From Bryobacterales bacterium (GTDB lineage Bacteria; Acidobacteriota; Terriglobia; Bryobacterales; Bryobacteraceae), in assembly GCA_003162425.1 (NCBI GenBank), contig PMOK01000039.1, forward strand, positions 1-38,630: DNA of 38,630 bases, written 5' to 3'. Below are positions 15,309 to 23,762 of the stretch, in pieces; position 1 is the first letter of the stretch; each line of letters opens with the position of its first letter. The translations under genes and the position numbers were made by a program. The notes beneath the pieces are model-generated. The model was not told the DNA's origin. It worked only from the letters and a program-made list of their open reading frames with translations, and did not search any database.

Positions 15309-16782
15309 CGCCCTTCCAGCGGACTATTGGTTTTCTTGCGGCTGTTACTTCATCTACTCGGCTGGTGCGGGTGTGGTGGGGGGCTTTGAGCACCAGCTCC
15401 GGATCGGTGTCGATCTCGGCGGCGATCGAGATTAGCGCGTCCACAAACAGGTCTAGCTCGGCTTTGCTTTCGGTTTCGGTGGGTTCGATCATCATGGCGC
15501 CATGCACGATCAGCGGGAAGCTGACGGTGTAGGGATGGAATCCGTAGTCGATCAATCGCTTGGCGATGTCGCCGGTGTGGACGCCGCGCTTGGTCTGGCG
15601 CTCGTCGCTGAAGACGCATTCGTGCATGGTGGGTGCTTTGTGCGGCAGGTCGTAGTAAGGCTCGATCAGCGCGCGGATATAGTTGGCATTGAGCACTGCG
15701 TCTAGAGTCGCGTTGCGCAGGCCGTCGCCGCCGTGCGCCATGATGTACGCTAGGGCGCGAACGTGCATGCCGATGTTGCCGTAGAAGGCGCGCACGCGGC
15801 CAACGGATTGCGGACGATCGTAATTCCAGGTCCAGCGCTCGCCCACGCGCTCCAGCCGCGGTTTCGGCAGAAACGGAATCAGGTGTTTCTTTACGGCAAC
15901 CGGTCCTGAACCGGGACCGCCTCCACCATGCGGCGTCGAAAATGTTTTGTGCAGATTGAGATGCATCACGTCGACGCCGAAGTCGCCCGGACGCGCGACG
16001 CCTACCAGCGCATTCATGTTGGCGCCGTCCATGTAGACTAGCGCGCCCTTCGAGTGTAGGATTTCGGCGATGCGCGTGATGTTTTCCTCGAAGACGCCGA
16101 GCGTGTTGGGATTGGTGATCATCAAGGCGGCGACATCTTCGTCCACCGCGCGCGCCAGCGATTCTACATCCACCATGCCGCGCTCGTTGGACTTGATATT
16201 CTCCACTTTGTATCCGGCCATGGTGGCGGTGGCGGGATTGGTGCCGTGCGCCGAATCCGGGATCAGAAGTTTTTTCCTGGCGTTGCCTTGCGATTGAAGC
16301 AGCGCGCGGATCAACAGGATGCCGGTGAACTCTCCATGCGCTCCCGCCGCCGGCTGCAGCGTGACCTCGTCCATGCCGGTGATCTCCGCGAGGATTTTTT
16401 CGAGCGTTCCCATGACTTCGAGAATGCCTTGCGACAGCGATTCCGGCTGGTAGGGATGCGCCCAAGCCAGGCCTTCGATACGGGCTACTTGCTCATTCAC
16501 GCGCGGATTGTATTTCATGGTGCAGGAGCCGAGCGGATACAGGCCCAGATCGATGGCGTAGTTGTGCGTGGAGAGGCGCGTGAAGTGACGAATTGCTTCC
16601 ACCTCGCTCACTTCGGGAAAGCCCTCGATTTCCGCGCGGATGTTCGATGCGCCGAGCGCTGCTGCGGTGTCGACTGATGGAACATCCAACGGCGGCAACT
16701 GATACCCGCGCTTACCCGGTGAGCTGTTTTCAAACAGCAGTGGCTCATTCTGATTGATGTGCTGGCGGACTTTCTTGATCAT
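15289..16782 (-). CDS. gcvPB: glycine dehydrogenase (decarboxylating) subunit 2
   Basis: A 497-residue C-terminal half of the P protein of the glycine cleavage system, which decarboxylates glycine with pyridoxal phosphate. The cofactor lysine is Lys279 in [17 protein letters not shown]. Other conserved segments: [23 protein letters not shown] and [11 protein letters not shown]. The ATG at 16782 overlaps the stop of gcvPA (ATGA); the frame is open further upstream but that would run into gcvPA. The final codons come from a dispersed repeat (15279-15308), so the C-terminus VTEPRP is not ancestral. It is the last gene of the gcv operon. Confidence 0.95.
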   Translation of the reverse strand: MIKKVRQHINQNEPLLFENSSPGKRGYQLPPLDVPSVDTAAALGASNIRAEIEGFPEVSEVEAIRHFTRLSTHNYAIDLGLYPLGSCTMKYNPRVNEQVARIEGLAWAHPYQPESLSQGILEVMGTLEKILAEITGMDEVTLQPAAGAHGEFTGILLIRALLQSQGNARKKLLIPDSAHGTNPATATMAGYKVENIKSNERGMVDVESLARAVDEDVAALMITNPNTLGVFEENITRIAEILHSKGALVYMDGANMNALVGVARPGDFGVDVMHLNLHKTFSTPHGGGGPGSGPVAVKKHLIPFLPKPRLERVGERWTWNYDRPQSVGRVRAFYGNIGMHVRALAYIMAHGGDGLRNATLDAVLNANYIRALIEPYYDLPHKAPTMHECVFSDERQTKRGVHTGDIAKRLIDYGFHPYTVSFPLIVHGAMMIEPTETESKAELDLFVDALISIAAEIDTDPELVLKAPHHTRTSRVDEVTAARKPIVRWKGVTEPRP

Positions 16783-18095
16783 TTCGCGAACACCTCCGCG
16801 ACCGTGTCCAGCTTCTCGCGGCGGGACATTTCCGTGGCGCACAGCAGCATAGTGTTTTTGAGTTCCGGATAATAGCGTTCCAGCGGCAGGCCGCCGATTA
16901 TTTGTTTCCCGAGAAGAGTCTGGTTGATCTGATCGGGTGTGCGGCCATTGGTGGAGGCCACAAACTCATTAAAGAAGGGCCCCGAGAATCGCAACGGAAG
17001 TTTACCAGCCAGGTAGTGAGCTTTCGACAGGTTCTGCTGAGCCAGTTCGCGCAAGCCTTCCTTGCCATAGACGGTCATGAAAACCGTGGCCATCAATGCG
17101 ATGAGCGCCTGATTGGTGCAGATGTTGGAGGTAGCCTTCTCGCGGCGGATGTGCTGTTCGCGAGTAGCCAGCGTCAAGCAGAAGGCTCGATTGCCGCGCG
17201 TATCCTTGGTCTCACCAACCAGCCGGCCGGGAATCTGGCGCATGAACTTTTCCTTGGTAGCGATGATACCGGCGAAAGGTCCGCCATACACGGGCGAAAT
17301 GGCGAAGGATTGCAGCTCACCGGCGACGATGTCGGCATCGCGCGGAGGTTCCAGCAGGCCCAGCGAGACAGCTTCGGCGAAAACAAAGATCAACAGCGCG
17401 CCGTGCTTGTGCGCAATTTCGGCCGCGTGGCGGACATCCTCGACGATTCCAAAGAAATTCGGGGATTGGATGATCACGGCCGCGGTCCCGCTGTCGATCT
17501 TGCTTTCGAGATCGGCTGTGTCGAGCGTTCCTGCGTCTTTGAGATAACCAAACTCGGCCACCGGCATGCCCTGGTGCTGTGCGTAGGTGAGCAGAACTTC
17601 GCGATATTCCGGATGAACCGTGCGAGAGACCAGAATGCGGTCGCGGCCGGTGACTCGCATAGCCATCATGGCCGCTTCGGGCACCGCGGTGGATCCGTCA
17701 TACATCGAAGCGTTCGCCACTTCCATACCAGTCAACTGGCAGATCATGGTCTGGAATTCAAAGATAGTGGTCAGCGTGCCTTGCGAGATTTCGGCTTGAT
17801 AAGGCGTGTAGGACGTCAGAAACTCGCCGCGGGAAACGACCGTATCCACCAGAACTGGGCGGTAATGATGATAAACGCCGGCGCCCAGGAACGAGGCGAA
17901 TCCGTTGGCATTTTCATCGCCGCGCGCCCGGAAGTAATCGACGATTTCGTACTCCGATTTCCCAGCGTCGATGGCAAGTGGCCGATTCAGACGGACTTCG
18001 GCCGGGAGGTGCGAAAACAAATCCTCCAGAGAGGTTACGCCGATGGCGGACAGCATCTCGCGGCGTTCGAGATCAGATTTCGGTAAATAGCGCAA
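16779..18095 (-). CDS. gcvPA: glycine dehydrogenase (decarboxylating) subunit 1
   Basis: A 438-residue N-terminal half of the split P protein. It begins [18 protein letters not shown] and contains the family segments [27 protein letters not shown] and [16 protein letters not shown]. It pairs with GcvPB as an alpha2-beta2 enzyme. The first usable start is a TTG at 18095, because an in-frame stop lies nine bases upstream; no clear ribosome binding site is visible, so translation may depend on coupling to gcvH, which ends 28 bases before. Confidence 0.95.
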   Translation of the reverse strand: MRYLPKSDLERREMLSAIGVTSLEDLFSHLPAEVRLNRPLAIDAGKSEYEIVDYFRARGDENANGFASFLGAGVYHHYRPVLVDTVVSRGEFLTSYTPYQAEISQGTLTTIFEFQTMICQLTGMEVANASMYDGSTAVPEAAMMAMRVTGRDRILVSRTVHPEYREVLLTYAQHQGMPVAEFGYLKDAGTLDTADLESKIDSGTAAVIIQSPNFFGIVEDVRHAAEIAHKHGALLIFVFAEAVSLGLLEPPRDADIVAGELQSFAISPVYGGPFAGIIATKEKFMRQIPGRLVGETKDTRGNRAFCLTLATREQHIRREKATSNICTNQALIALMATVFMTVYGKEGLRELAQQNLSKAHYLAGKLPLRFSGPFFNEFVASTNGRTPDQINQTLLGKQIIGGLPLERYYPELKNTMLLCATEMSRREKLDTVAEVFAK

Positions 18096-18123
18096 TGGTG
18101 GTTAGTGTGGGAGAAATCCTGGC

Positions 18124-18516
18124 TTAGTGCCCAGCTTCCTCAGCTCCTACATAGTTCTGATAATCTTCGGCGGAGAGAAGACGTTTAATTTCGTCAGGGG
18201 CCGACAATTTGAGTTTAACAAGCCAGGCGTCGCCGTGCGGATCTTCGTTCAGCTTTTCGGGCGCGGTGGAAAGCAGTGCGTTTACTTCCACCACCTCGCC
18301 CGAAACGGGTGCATAGATGTCGGAGACGGCTTTCACGGATTCGACCGACCCCAAAGTTTTGCCTTGATCCAAATGGGTGCCCGGTTTGGGGAGATCGACG
18401 TAAACAATGTCGCCAAGTTCCTTCTGCGCGTGATCGGTGATGCCGACCACGCCGACATCGCCTTCGACGCGGACCCACTCATGTTCCTTGGTGTAGTGAA
18501 AATTTGCTGGGTACAT
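18124..18516 (-). CDS. gcvH: glycine cleavage system H protein
   Basis: A 130-residue lipoyl carrier. The lipoylation site is Lys62 in SVESVKAVSDIYAP. The N-terminus HYTKEHEWVRVEG and the segment GDIVYVDLPKPG are typical. It shuttles the aminomethyl group from the P protein to the T protein. Its ATG lies three bases after the gcvT stop, consistent with co-translation. Confidence 0.96.
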   Translation of the reverse strand: MYPANFHYTKEHEWVRVEGDVGVVGITDHAQKELGDIVYVDLPKPGTHLDQGKTLGSVESVKAVSDIYAPVSGEVVEVNALLSTAPEKLNEDPHGDAWLVKLKLSAPDEIKRLLSAEDYQNYVGAEEAGH

Positions 18517-18519
18517 TGA

Positions 18520-19626
18520 TTATTTGGCTCGTTTGTAGAATGGCGTTGGAACCGTGATGGCTTCCACGGGTTGATTGCGAATCATGATCTGGATGGGTTG
18601 GCCAGGTTTCGCTCGATCGGAGGGAAGATAGCACAGTCCGATGTTCTTCGAGAGCGTAGGAGACGGGCCGCCGCTCGAGACCCAACCAGCTGGAGCGCCG
18701 TCCAAATAAACTTCGTAGCCGTCGCGTCCAATGCCACGGCCGGTCATCTCGAAACCGACTAGCTTGCGCGTGACGCCTTGCTCTTTCTGCCGGGCGAGCG
18801 CGGCTCTGCCTGTGAAATCGCCCTTGTCGAGTTTGACGATCCATGCCAGGTCCGCTTCGTACGGCGTAATCGACGCGTGTATCTCATGACCATACAGCGC
18901 CATTTTGGATTCCAGCCGCAGCGTATTGCGCGCGCCCAATCCACAAGGTTTGATGCCGAACTCGGCGCCGGCATCCAGAATCTCATACCAGATTCGCTCG
19001 ACTTGATCGGGCGCAATGTAGATCTCGAAGCCGTCCTCGCCCGTGTAGCCGGTTCGTGCGATGCGGGCTGGAGTGCCGGAAACAGCGCCGTCGGTGAAGT
19101 GGTAATACTGGATGGGCGCGAGATCGGTAACCGTGAGTTTTTGCAAAGTTGCTAATCCCTTGGGGCCCTGAATCGCCAACTGTGCGTAGCGATCGCTTGC
19201 GAAGTCGACTGTGGCGTTCAGCCTATTAGCCTTGGCAATGTGTTCGAAATCTTTTTCTTGATTCGAGGCGTTGACGCAAATGAAGTAGTGATCGTCCGAT
19301 ACTTTGTGCACCAGGATGTCGTCCACAAAACCGCCGTGTTCGTAGAGGAGCCCAGAGTATTGAGCCTGTCCGATCTTTAGTTTTGCGACGGCGTTGGTGG
19401 TGACGGAGTCGGTAAGCGCGAGCGCATCCGGGCCGTGGATTTCGATTTCGCCCATGTGGCTGACGTCGAACAAGCCAACGTTTTTGCGGACGGCGTGGTG
19501 TTCTTCGAGGATGCCGGAATACTGAACTGGCATGTCCCAACCACCAAAGTCGACCATTTTGGCGCCCATTTTGCGGTGCGCGGAGTTGAGCGGCGTGGCC
19601 TTCAGGCCGGCTGCGGGTTGAGTCAT
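18520..19626 (-). CDS. gcvT: aminomethyltransferase (glycine cleavage T protein)
   Basis: A 368-residue folate-dependent T protein that transfers the methylene group to tetrahydrofolate and releases ammonia. Hallmarks: MVDFGGWDMPVQYSG near residue 24, LFDVSHMGEIEIHG, ARTGYTGEDGFEIY, the LRLE segment, and DLAWIVKLDKGDF. The ATG at 19626 follows TAAGG. It is the first gcv gene of the operon and lies 38 bases downstream of the STAS gene on the same strand. The short gap leaves no room for a glycine riboswitch directly before it. Confidence 0.96.
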   Translation of the reverse strand: MTQPAAGLKATPLNSAHRKMGAKMVDFGGWDMPVQYSGILEEHHAVRKNVGLFDVSHMGEIEIHGPDALALTDSVTTNAVAKLKIGQAQYSGLLYEHGGFVDDILVHKVSDDHYFICVNASNQEKDFEHIAKANRLNATVDFASDRYAQLAIQGPKGLATLQKLTVTDLAPIQYYHFTDGAVSGTPARIARTGYTGEDGFEIYIAPDQVERIWYEILDAGAEFGIKPCGLGARNTLRLESKMALYGHEIHASITPYEADLAWIVKLDKGDFTGRAALARQKEQGVTRKLVGFEMTGRGIGRDGYEVYLDGAPAGWVSSGGPSPTLSKNIGLCYLPSDRAKPGQPIQIMIRNQPVEAITVPTPFYKRAK

Positions 19627-19664
19627 GGATGCCTTAGGGGCGGACTCTTATTTTACAGCAGGCG

Positions 19665-20042
19665 TCAGGCTGTTGGTCCAGCTTCATGATCAGGAACTAC
19701 CTCAAAGCTACGGACCGCGGTGGTCTCGTCATCAAAGACCTCGAAGATTCGGTAGACCTTGGTGAGTTGGACCAGATCCTGCACGCGCTGGGTGAGTTTC
19801 ATGAGCTTGAGTTTTCCGCCGCGCCGGGTTGCCGCGGTGTAGGCCGCCACTAATTCGCCCAAGCCGCTGGAATCGATGTAGTAGACTTCGGCCATATTCA
19901 AGAGGATGTTTTTCTTGCCACTCTCGAGGGTGTCGGCGATCAATTGCCGGAACTCGCGGGTACCGGGGCCAAGCGTGATGGGGCCGGTAAGATTCAGGAC
20001 CAGGACGTCCCCAACTTCCCAGTCAAAATGTTCGAGGGCCAT
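19665..20042 (-). CDS. STAS domain anti-sigma factor antagonist
   Basis: A small STAS domain protein (SpoIIAA-like), 125 residues from the ATG at 20042. Motifs: LVLNLTGPITLG, FRQLIADTLESGKKNILLNM, and YYIDSSGLGELVAAY, where the Ser pair holds the usual phosphorylation site. Such proteins bind anti-sigma kinases and act in partner switching. A start at 20081 would add 13 residues (MLTSVAPWRYRRC), but those codons coincide with the apparent promoter, so the inner start is preferred. It may be cotranscribed with gcvT. No anti-sigma partner gene is in the window. Confidence 0.85.
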   Translation of the reverse strand: MALEHFDWEVGDVLVLNLTGPITLGPGTREFRQLIADTLESGKKNILLNMAEVYYIDSSGLGELVAAYTAATRRGGKLKLMKLTQRVQDLVQLTKVYRIFEVFDDETTAVRSFEVVPDHEAGPTA

Positions 20043-20048
20043 GCAGCG

Positions 20049-20078
20049 ACGGTAGCGCCAAGGGGCTACGGATGTCAA
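20049..20078 (-). promoter_or_regulatory. candidate promoter of the STAS(-gcv) unit
   Basis: On the minus strand TTGACA (20078-20073), an 18-base spacer and TACCGT (20054-20049) lie so that transcription would start about at the ATG of 20042, giving a leaderless message. The same elements are kept in the 22177-22247 copy. The tRNA promoter copy points the other way. Confidence 0.45.
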
Positions 20079-20107
20079 CATTTGGATAGAATGAAGTTGC
20101 CGCGTAT

Positions 20108-20138
20108 GGGCGCGTAGCTCAGTTGGCTAGAGCACCTC
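20108..20138 (+). pseudogene. 5' half of tRNA-Val, truncated
   Basis: GGGCGCGTAGCTCAGTTGG and the following CTAGAGCACCTC match the first 31 bases of the complete tRNA-Val at 23731 with one difference in the D-loop. The match ends in the 5' side of the anticodon stem, where unrelated sequence begins. This is the scar of an insertion or recombination at the tRNA gene. Confidence 0.88.
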
Positions 20139-20603
20139 AGTTTTTCACGGTCATGGCCGAGGAGTCAACGGCCTTCTTGCCTGTTATGGCTTCAATCCCA
20201 GCCAGAACGCCCCGGTAATCGTTCTTATTGCACTGCATCGCGAAGCCGCCCTTTTGGTCTCCGTTCGCCCAGGTCAATCCGACGAAGTGTTTCTTGGATT
20301 TGGTTAGGGCCATCAACGCCCCTAACCCAAATGTGATCGTTGCGAGGCCAATTGCGGCACCCACGCGACGGTGAACGTCCTGCCCATAGCTGATCTTCGT
20401 CACCGCTGATGCGGGAATTATTATCACATCCGCCTTGTCTCGTACCAGCCGAGCTTGATTGGTTTCGACGTACAGCTTCATGCCGGCACCAGACTTGATA
20501 TCGGGGAGCGACCCGCCGTCATAGGTGGCCTTGTAGCCGTTATCGGCGGCGAAAATAGCAATTGGCACCAGAATGCACAACGTCAACGCGATTCTCTTTT
20601 CAT
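20137..20603 (-). pseudogene. hypothetical exported protein, frameshifted signal peptide
   Basis: The body is an acidobacterial-type hypothetical protein: YDGGSLPDIKSGAGMKLYV, IPASAVTKISYGQDVHRRVG, a membrane-like stretch AAIGLATITFGLGALMAL, TKSKKHFVGLTW, and ITGKKAVDSS. The frame from TTG 20586 gives 149 residues. The likely original start ATG at 20603 is followed by AAAAGAGAATCGCG; removing one GA would give MKRIALTLCILVPIAIF, a perfect signal peptide. As it stands that start runs into a stop after a few codons. The stop TGA at 20137 overlaps the tRNA remnant, so the C-terminus ends exactly at the junction. It may still be weakly expressed from TTG, lacking the positive n-region. Function unknown. 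Confidence 0.6.
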
Positions 20604-20772
20604 TTTGGCCCTGAGCCCGCGCTGTTAGAGCACATTTTTGCGTCGCTTGCTCTAGGCGAAATTAGAGCAGCGTTCGATACCATCTGATCAACACCACCAT
20701 TGATGGTTAACCTGGCAGCTCGACTATTCCCGCCGCCCGGCCCGTGAGAAAGTACTTGCCCAGCCATTGTAA

Positions 20773-21564
20773 CTAACCACCGCAATCTTCCTGGCCGGTA
20801 CAAATGTTTAAAAGGCAGCACTCCGTTTGGCAGCCATAGCCTACGCAGCCGTAGGAGTCACACGCATTCGCCGACTGAACGCAGTTGTAGCCAAAAAAAG
20901 GGTTGCATATAAATACCCACGGGTTGAACCCCTGCGAGCCACAGCCGCCGGTTAGTGGCATAGCGGCTTTGACGAATTTCACCATGTCTGGCGAGAGGCA
21001 GCCAGCTCCATTACTCTGAGTGGTATGCGCGGCGCCTTTCCGGCTCTCATTGAACTCTTTGAGTTTCTCCGCATACTTGAGCGCAATCGCGGTACCGTCA
21101 TTCTCCTCGAATTTGCCACGGAGCGCGAGTGGATATGTCCATTCTTTGCCGTTCTCAAACACCACATCCACCACACCAAGCTTTAGTAGTCCGTTGGTTG
21201 CTCCGAGCTTGTCCAGGGTTTGCTGAACCAGACTCATGGCCGCACCTTGTCGACCAACTTCTCTGATCTCACCTGGATCTAAATTGAGATCAAAGGGTGT
21301 CCCCGACATTATGACGAAACGCTCTTGATGCTGCGCGTCTGCGATAATCCAACTCAACTGTGCGCGCGTGATGCGTTGATCCGAGTCATTCACGACGTAG
21401 ACGTTTTTGTAAAGGTCCTCCATGTCCATTCTTGTGCCCAGGACCAGCAGAGGGGAGCCCACCTGCCTCGCAAATCGGGCTCGAACGGAGGCGACGTGCG
21501 TCGACTGACCAAAAACCAAACTGCCAGCGCCGAGTGCTAGCACGAAAAGTCGCGGGAAAATCAT
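20773..21564 (-). CDS. exported protein with cysteine-rich C-terminus
   Basis: Start chosen at ATG 21564, preceded by AGGAGG at good spacing; the frame is open upstream but lacks such a site. The 263-residue product has a signal peptide (MIFPRLFVLALGAGSLVFGQ). The middle part is a plain beta-type domain (YKNVYVVNDSDQRITRAQLSW). The last 60 residues hold about a dozen cysteines spaced irregularly (GGCGSQG, YNCVQ, YGCVGYGCQTECC, EDCGG), suggesting disulfide-bonded or metal-binding structure outside the cell. I do not recognise the family. It belongs to the cargo between the first and second tRNA-associated repeats. Confidence 0.7.
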   Translation of the reverse strand: MIFPRLFVLALGAGSLVFGQSTHVASVRARFARQVGSPLLVLGTRMDMEDLYKNVYVVNDSDQRITRAQLSWIIADAQHQERFVIMSGTPFDLNLDPGEIREVGRQGAAMSLVQQTLDKLGATNGLLKLGVVDVVFENGKEWTYPLALRGKFEENDGTAIALKYAEKLKEFNESRKGAAHTTQSNGAGCLSPDMVKFVKAAMPLTGGCGSQGFNPWVFICNPFFGYNCVQSANACDSYGCVGYGCQTECCLLNICTGQEDCGG

Positions 21565-21841
21565 AGAGCAACCTCCTAATGACCGGACATTACCACTTAA
21601 CTTCCACAAACGCAATCGATTTCCGCGGCGAGAAAGTAGACTGGTTCCGTGACTTTGCCATTTTGTCGGGCACATTACGCTCCGGCCAATAACCCTCATT
21701 AGGATGTGCCAGACTACGCCCACTCAGCCTAGTCGTTGAAGAGCAAAATAGACGACTAGTAAAAAGGAAGTTGTACAACAAAAGTGCTCTACGACGCCCG
21801 GATTGCAAGGCTTCCAGGAGGACGTATCATAAACGCACGTT

Positions 21842-22018
21842 ATGAAGCACCAATCGGGGAAGGGGGAAATGCGGAAAAAACGGCCGACTTCGGCTGAAAC
21901 TGGTTCGCGGAAAAACGATCAGACGGACGTTTTGGTTGACGACGAGATTGACCCCGCCGATTTTATCGACCCCGATGAGTTCGGGTTCCGGAGGAAATAT
22001 AACTTTTTCGATCCGTGA
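21842..22018 (+). CDS. small acidic/basic ORF coupled to integrase remnant
   Basis: A 58-residue reading frame: a basic N-terminal half (MRKKRPT) and an acidic C-terminal half (DDEIDPADFIDPDEFG). Its stop overlaps the GTG start of the integrase fragment (GTGA), the usual sign of coupling. The composition is protein-like, but no ribosome binding site is seen. Small genes before integrases are common; a role as integrase partner is inference only. Confidence 0.45.
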   Translation: MKHQSGKGEMRKKRPTSAETGSRKNDQTDVLVDDEIDPADFIDPDEFGFRRKYNFFDP

Positions 22019-22176
22019 GTTCCGAGCTTGTCCCAATTCCACGGCGGGATCTTTCGCGCGCTGGCATGGACAGCCCGCCGGCCGCGGTCGGCCGCGCCGG
22101 TGAAGCTGCCGCCTGGCGATTCATCGAATTCTTCGCAGCGACGATCCGGAACAAGAACACTCGCTACGCCTACGCG
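22015..22176 (+). pseudogene. tyrosine recombinase, N-terminal fragment
   Basis: From GTG 22015 the frame reads a Pro/Arg-rich lead, then AAWRFIEFFAATIRNKNTRYAYA. This is the start of the SAM-like core-binding domain of XerD-type site-specific recombinases. At 22177 the sequence switches into the second copy of the STAS-start/tRNA-upstream segment, and the frame stops at 22213. The catalytic domain is absent. The fragment supports a past integrative element at this tRNA. Confidence 0.75.
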
Positions 22177-22247
22177 GAGGGCCATGCAGCGACGGTAGCG
22201 CCAAGGGGCTGCTGATGTCAACATTTGGGCGGAATGAAGTTGCCGCG
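22177..22247. repeat. STAS-start/tRNA-upstream segment, copy 2
   Basis: About 70 bases almost identical to 20034-20104, from GAGGGCCATGCAGCGACGG through TGAAGTTGCCGCGT. The -10 box of the tRNA promoter is damaged (GCGGAAT instead of TAGAAT) and no tRNA bases follow. It cuts off the integrase and precedes the Fic gene end. Confidence 0.88.
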
Positions 22248-22258
22248 TCTTAGCCCGG

Positions 22259-23465
22259 CTACTCTGGAAAAAGGCCGGGCATCCAGCGTGAAGCCAGAGC
22301 AGCGGGAAAGGCCAAGCGAATGGGCGCGCGCGGGCTTTCGGAGGCAAGTGCTCCCGCTCCGAGCAGGGCCGCAACAATGCGCCGGGCTTGGCGTTCTCCG
22401 GTGCCGAGAACAGGTCCGGCGTCGCCCCGCGGTAGCTCACCGCGATAGAGAACCGCTTCGAGAATGCTACCGGACTTAGCGGGCAATTTGCCGAGTCTGA
22501 TTTCCTCTTCCACCCAGAGCAGAATTCGAGTGCGCAGGTGGTGGGGTTGAACCAGGCTCTCCATGAACGTGACTTGATCGATGCACACGGCAAGAAAGAA
22601 GCGTGTGAACTCAGCCAGAGCTTCTTCGCTCAGATTCCCGCGTCCATCGAGATCGTTACGCCGTGTCCGGTCGCAGTTGGCAAGCAGCGCCTTGTACTCC
22701 TGGACCCTGCGCGCCAGGCCGCGCGCCACCGACCAGACCGCGCCAGTATCCAGATTGTCGAGCAGCACGGCATGCGACATCAGCCGCGCCACGCGGGCCG
22801 TTGCCATCCAGGAAGGGGTGCATCCAGAGCAAGCGATGATGCGCCGCAGCGGTGGAGAGGATCGATTCGGTCTTGCCGATATTCCGGTAAACCTTTTCGA
22901 AGCGGTGCAAGAAACGCGGTAAGGCGCCGGGACTAACGGGGACGTGCAGGCCGACTTTCACGTCGCGGTCCCGCAATTCGCCCGGTACCACGCGGATACG
23001 CTCCTTGGTTTCCGAGTCCTCCACCCACAGAAGATCCTCGGGCAGCAAGTTACAAAAGCGGCGATGAATCTCACAAATGCCTTCGGCTCGAAGTGCAAAC
23101 CCGCCGTTGAGTCCTCCGTCATCGATCCATTCCTGCACCGAGATATGCGCCTTAGCCTCAACCTGCAAATCGCGCTGGCGCTTATCGTCGCTATACGTGT
23201 TCCGGAGTGCGCGCTCGATATCGATTGGGTGCGTGTTGTGTCCTTCAATGAGGTTGGAATAGTGGCAGTTCATCTCTCGGACCAGATCCGCGAGCGAAGA
23301 TTGCAAGTTGGGTGGTAGACTGCGACGGAACCCAGAGGATTTCTGAGCGAGATCGAGCGCCAAGTCCGTAAGGGCCCCTCTGTGGCGTGAGTCTTCGCCG
23401 ATCAAGAGGGGTTCCATGATGGAGAGTGGCTCACCTCTGTCTTCCGGTATGGTGTCCGCCTTCAT
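22259..23465 (-). pseudogene. Fic family protein, frameshifted in the catalytic motif
   Basis: A class II Fic enzyme (AMP transfer from ATP to protein hydroxyls) broken by one extra base. The N-terminal part holds the inhibitory motif SNLIEGHNTHP near residue 75 and the Fic core; the catalytic motif begins HPFLDGNG and then changes frame. Removing one C of the run at 22795-22797 gives HPFLDGNGRVARLMSHAVL and continues to the stop at 22259, including a C-terminal helical part (ILLWVEEEIRLG). The break removes the motif's last Arg. Start ATG 23465 (a GTG at 23483 is also possible). Unless the frame is corrected or the base is a sequencing error, the enzyme is inactive. Confidence 0.85.
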
Positions 23466-23545
23466 GTCCGCTTGTTCTTGCACGCTAAAGCGTTTGTATA
23501 TATCTTTATATATCAGACTATTACAGCACTTTGCAAAAGCTTGTT

Positions 23546-23577
23546 ATGTCCGCTAGAATGTCCGCTGAAATGTCCGC
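23546..23577. repeat. three 12-bp-spaced direct repeats upstream of fic
   Basis: ATGTCCGC occurs at 23546, 23558 and 23570, exactly 12 bases apart; on the minus strand this is GCGGACAT. A further ATGTCCGC is at 23464 at the gene start. Regular spacing near one helical turn suggests a protein-binding array, perhaps an operator for the Fic unit (inference). Confidence 0.5.
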
Positions 23578-23607
23578 AAGAATCGGCCTCCATCCCAGAC
23601 TAAAACC

Positions 23608-23660
23608 GAATTGAGGACCGCAGACGTTTCCTCTTCCCAGCCGGAATGTTCGAGTGCCAT
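23608..23660 (-). pseudogene. STAS gene 5' remnant
   Basis: On the minus strand from ATG 23660 the frame reads MALEHSGWEEETSAVLN, closely parallel to the intact STAS start MALEHFDWEVGDVLVLN, then loses similarity. It is a diverged leftover of the STAS gene sitting next to the complete tRNA-Val. Confidence 0.65.
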
Positions 23661-23762
23661 TGAGCGGCAATCGCGCGAGAGGCCGGGCTGCGGATCTCAA
23701 CATTCGGATAGAATGAAGTTTGCCGCGTTTGGGCGCGTAGCTCAGTTGGTTAGAGCACCTCG
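23661..23762. repeat. STAS-start/tRNA-upstream segment, copy 3
   Basis: Diverged third copy: CTCAACATTCGGATAGAATG leads into the complete tRNA. Likely -10 box TAGAAT at 23709-23714. It probably drives the functional tRNA. Confidence 0.75.

Larger units (their letters stand above)
20034..20138. repeat. STAS-start/tRNA-upstream segment, copy 1
   Basis: First of three related segments (others at 22177-22247 and 23608-23762). It runs from the STAS start codon region through CAACATTTGGATAGAATGAAG into the 5' part of a tRNA-Val. The likely -10 box TAGAAT is at 20087-20092. Confidence 0.85.

Noticed and set aside
15350..16465. 371-codon open frame overlapping gcvPB in another frame
   Set aside because: Very rich in Arg, His and Ser; arises from the third-position GC bias of gcvPB.
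16902..18086. 394-codon open frame on the plus strand opposite gcvPA
   Set aside because: It is the antisense shadow of a well-conserved gene; composition is His/Arg/Gln-rich with no recognisable motif or ribosome binding site.
19627..19664. Glycine riboswitch before gcvT
   Set aside because: Only 38 bases separate the STAS stop from gcvT, too short for the aptamer, and no matching motifs are seen.
20108..20138. Functional second tRNA-Val
   Set aside because: Only the 5' half exists; the anticodon loop, T-arm and 3' acceptor strand are missing.
23546..23577. CRISPR array
   Set aside because: Repeats of 8 bases with 4-base gaps are far too short; no cas genes are present in the window.
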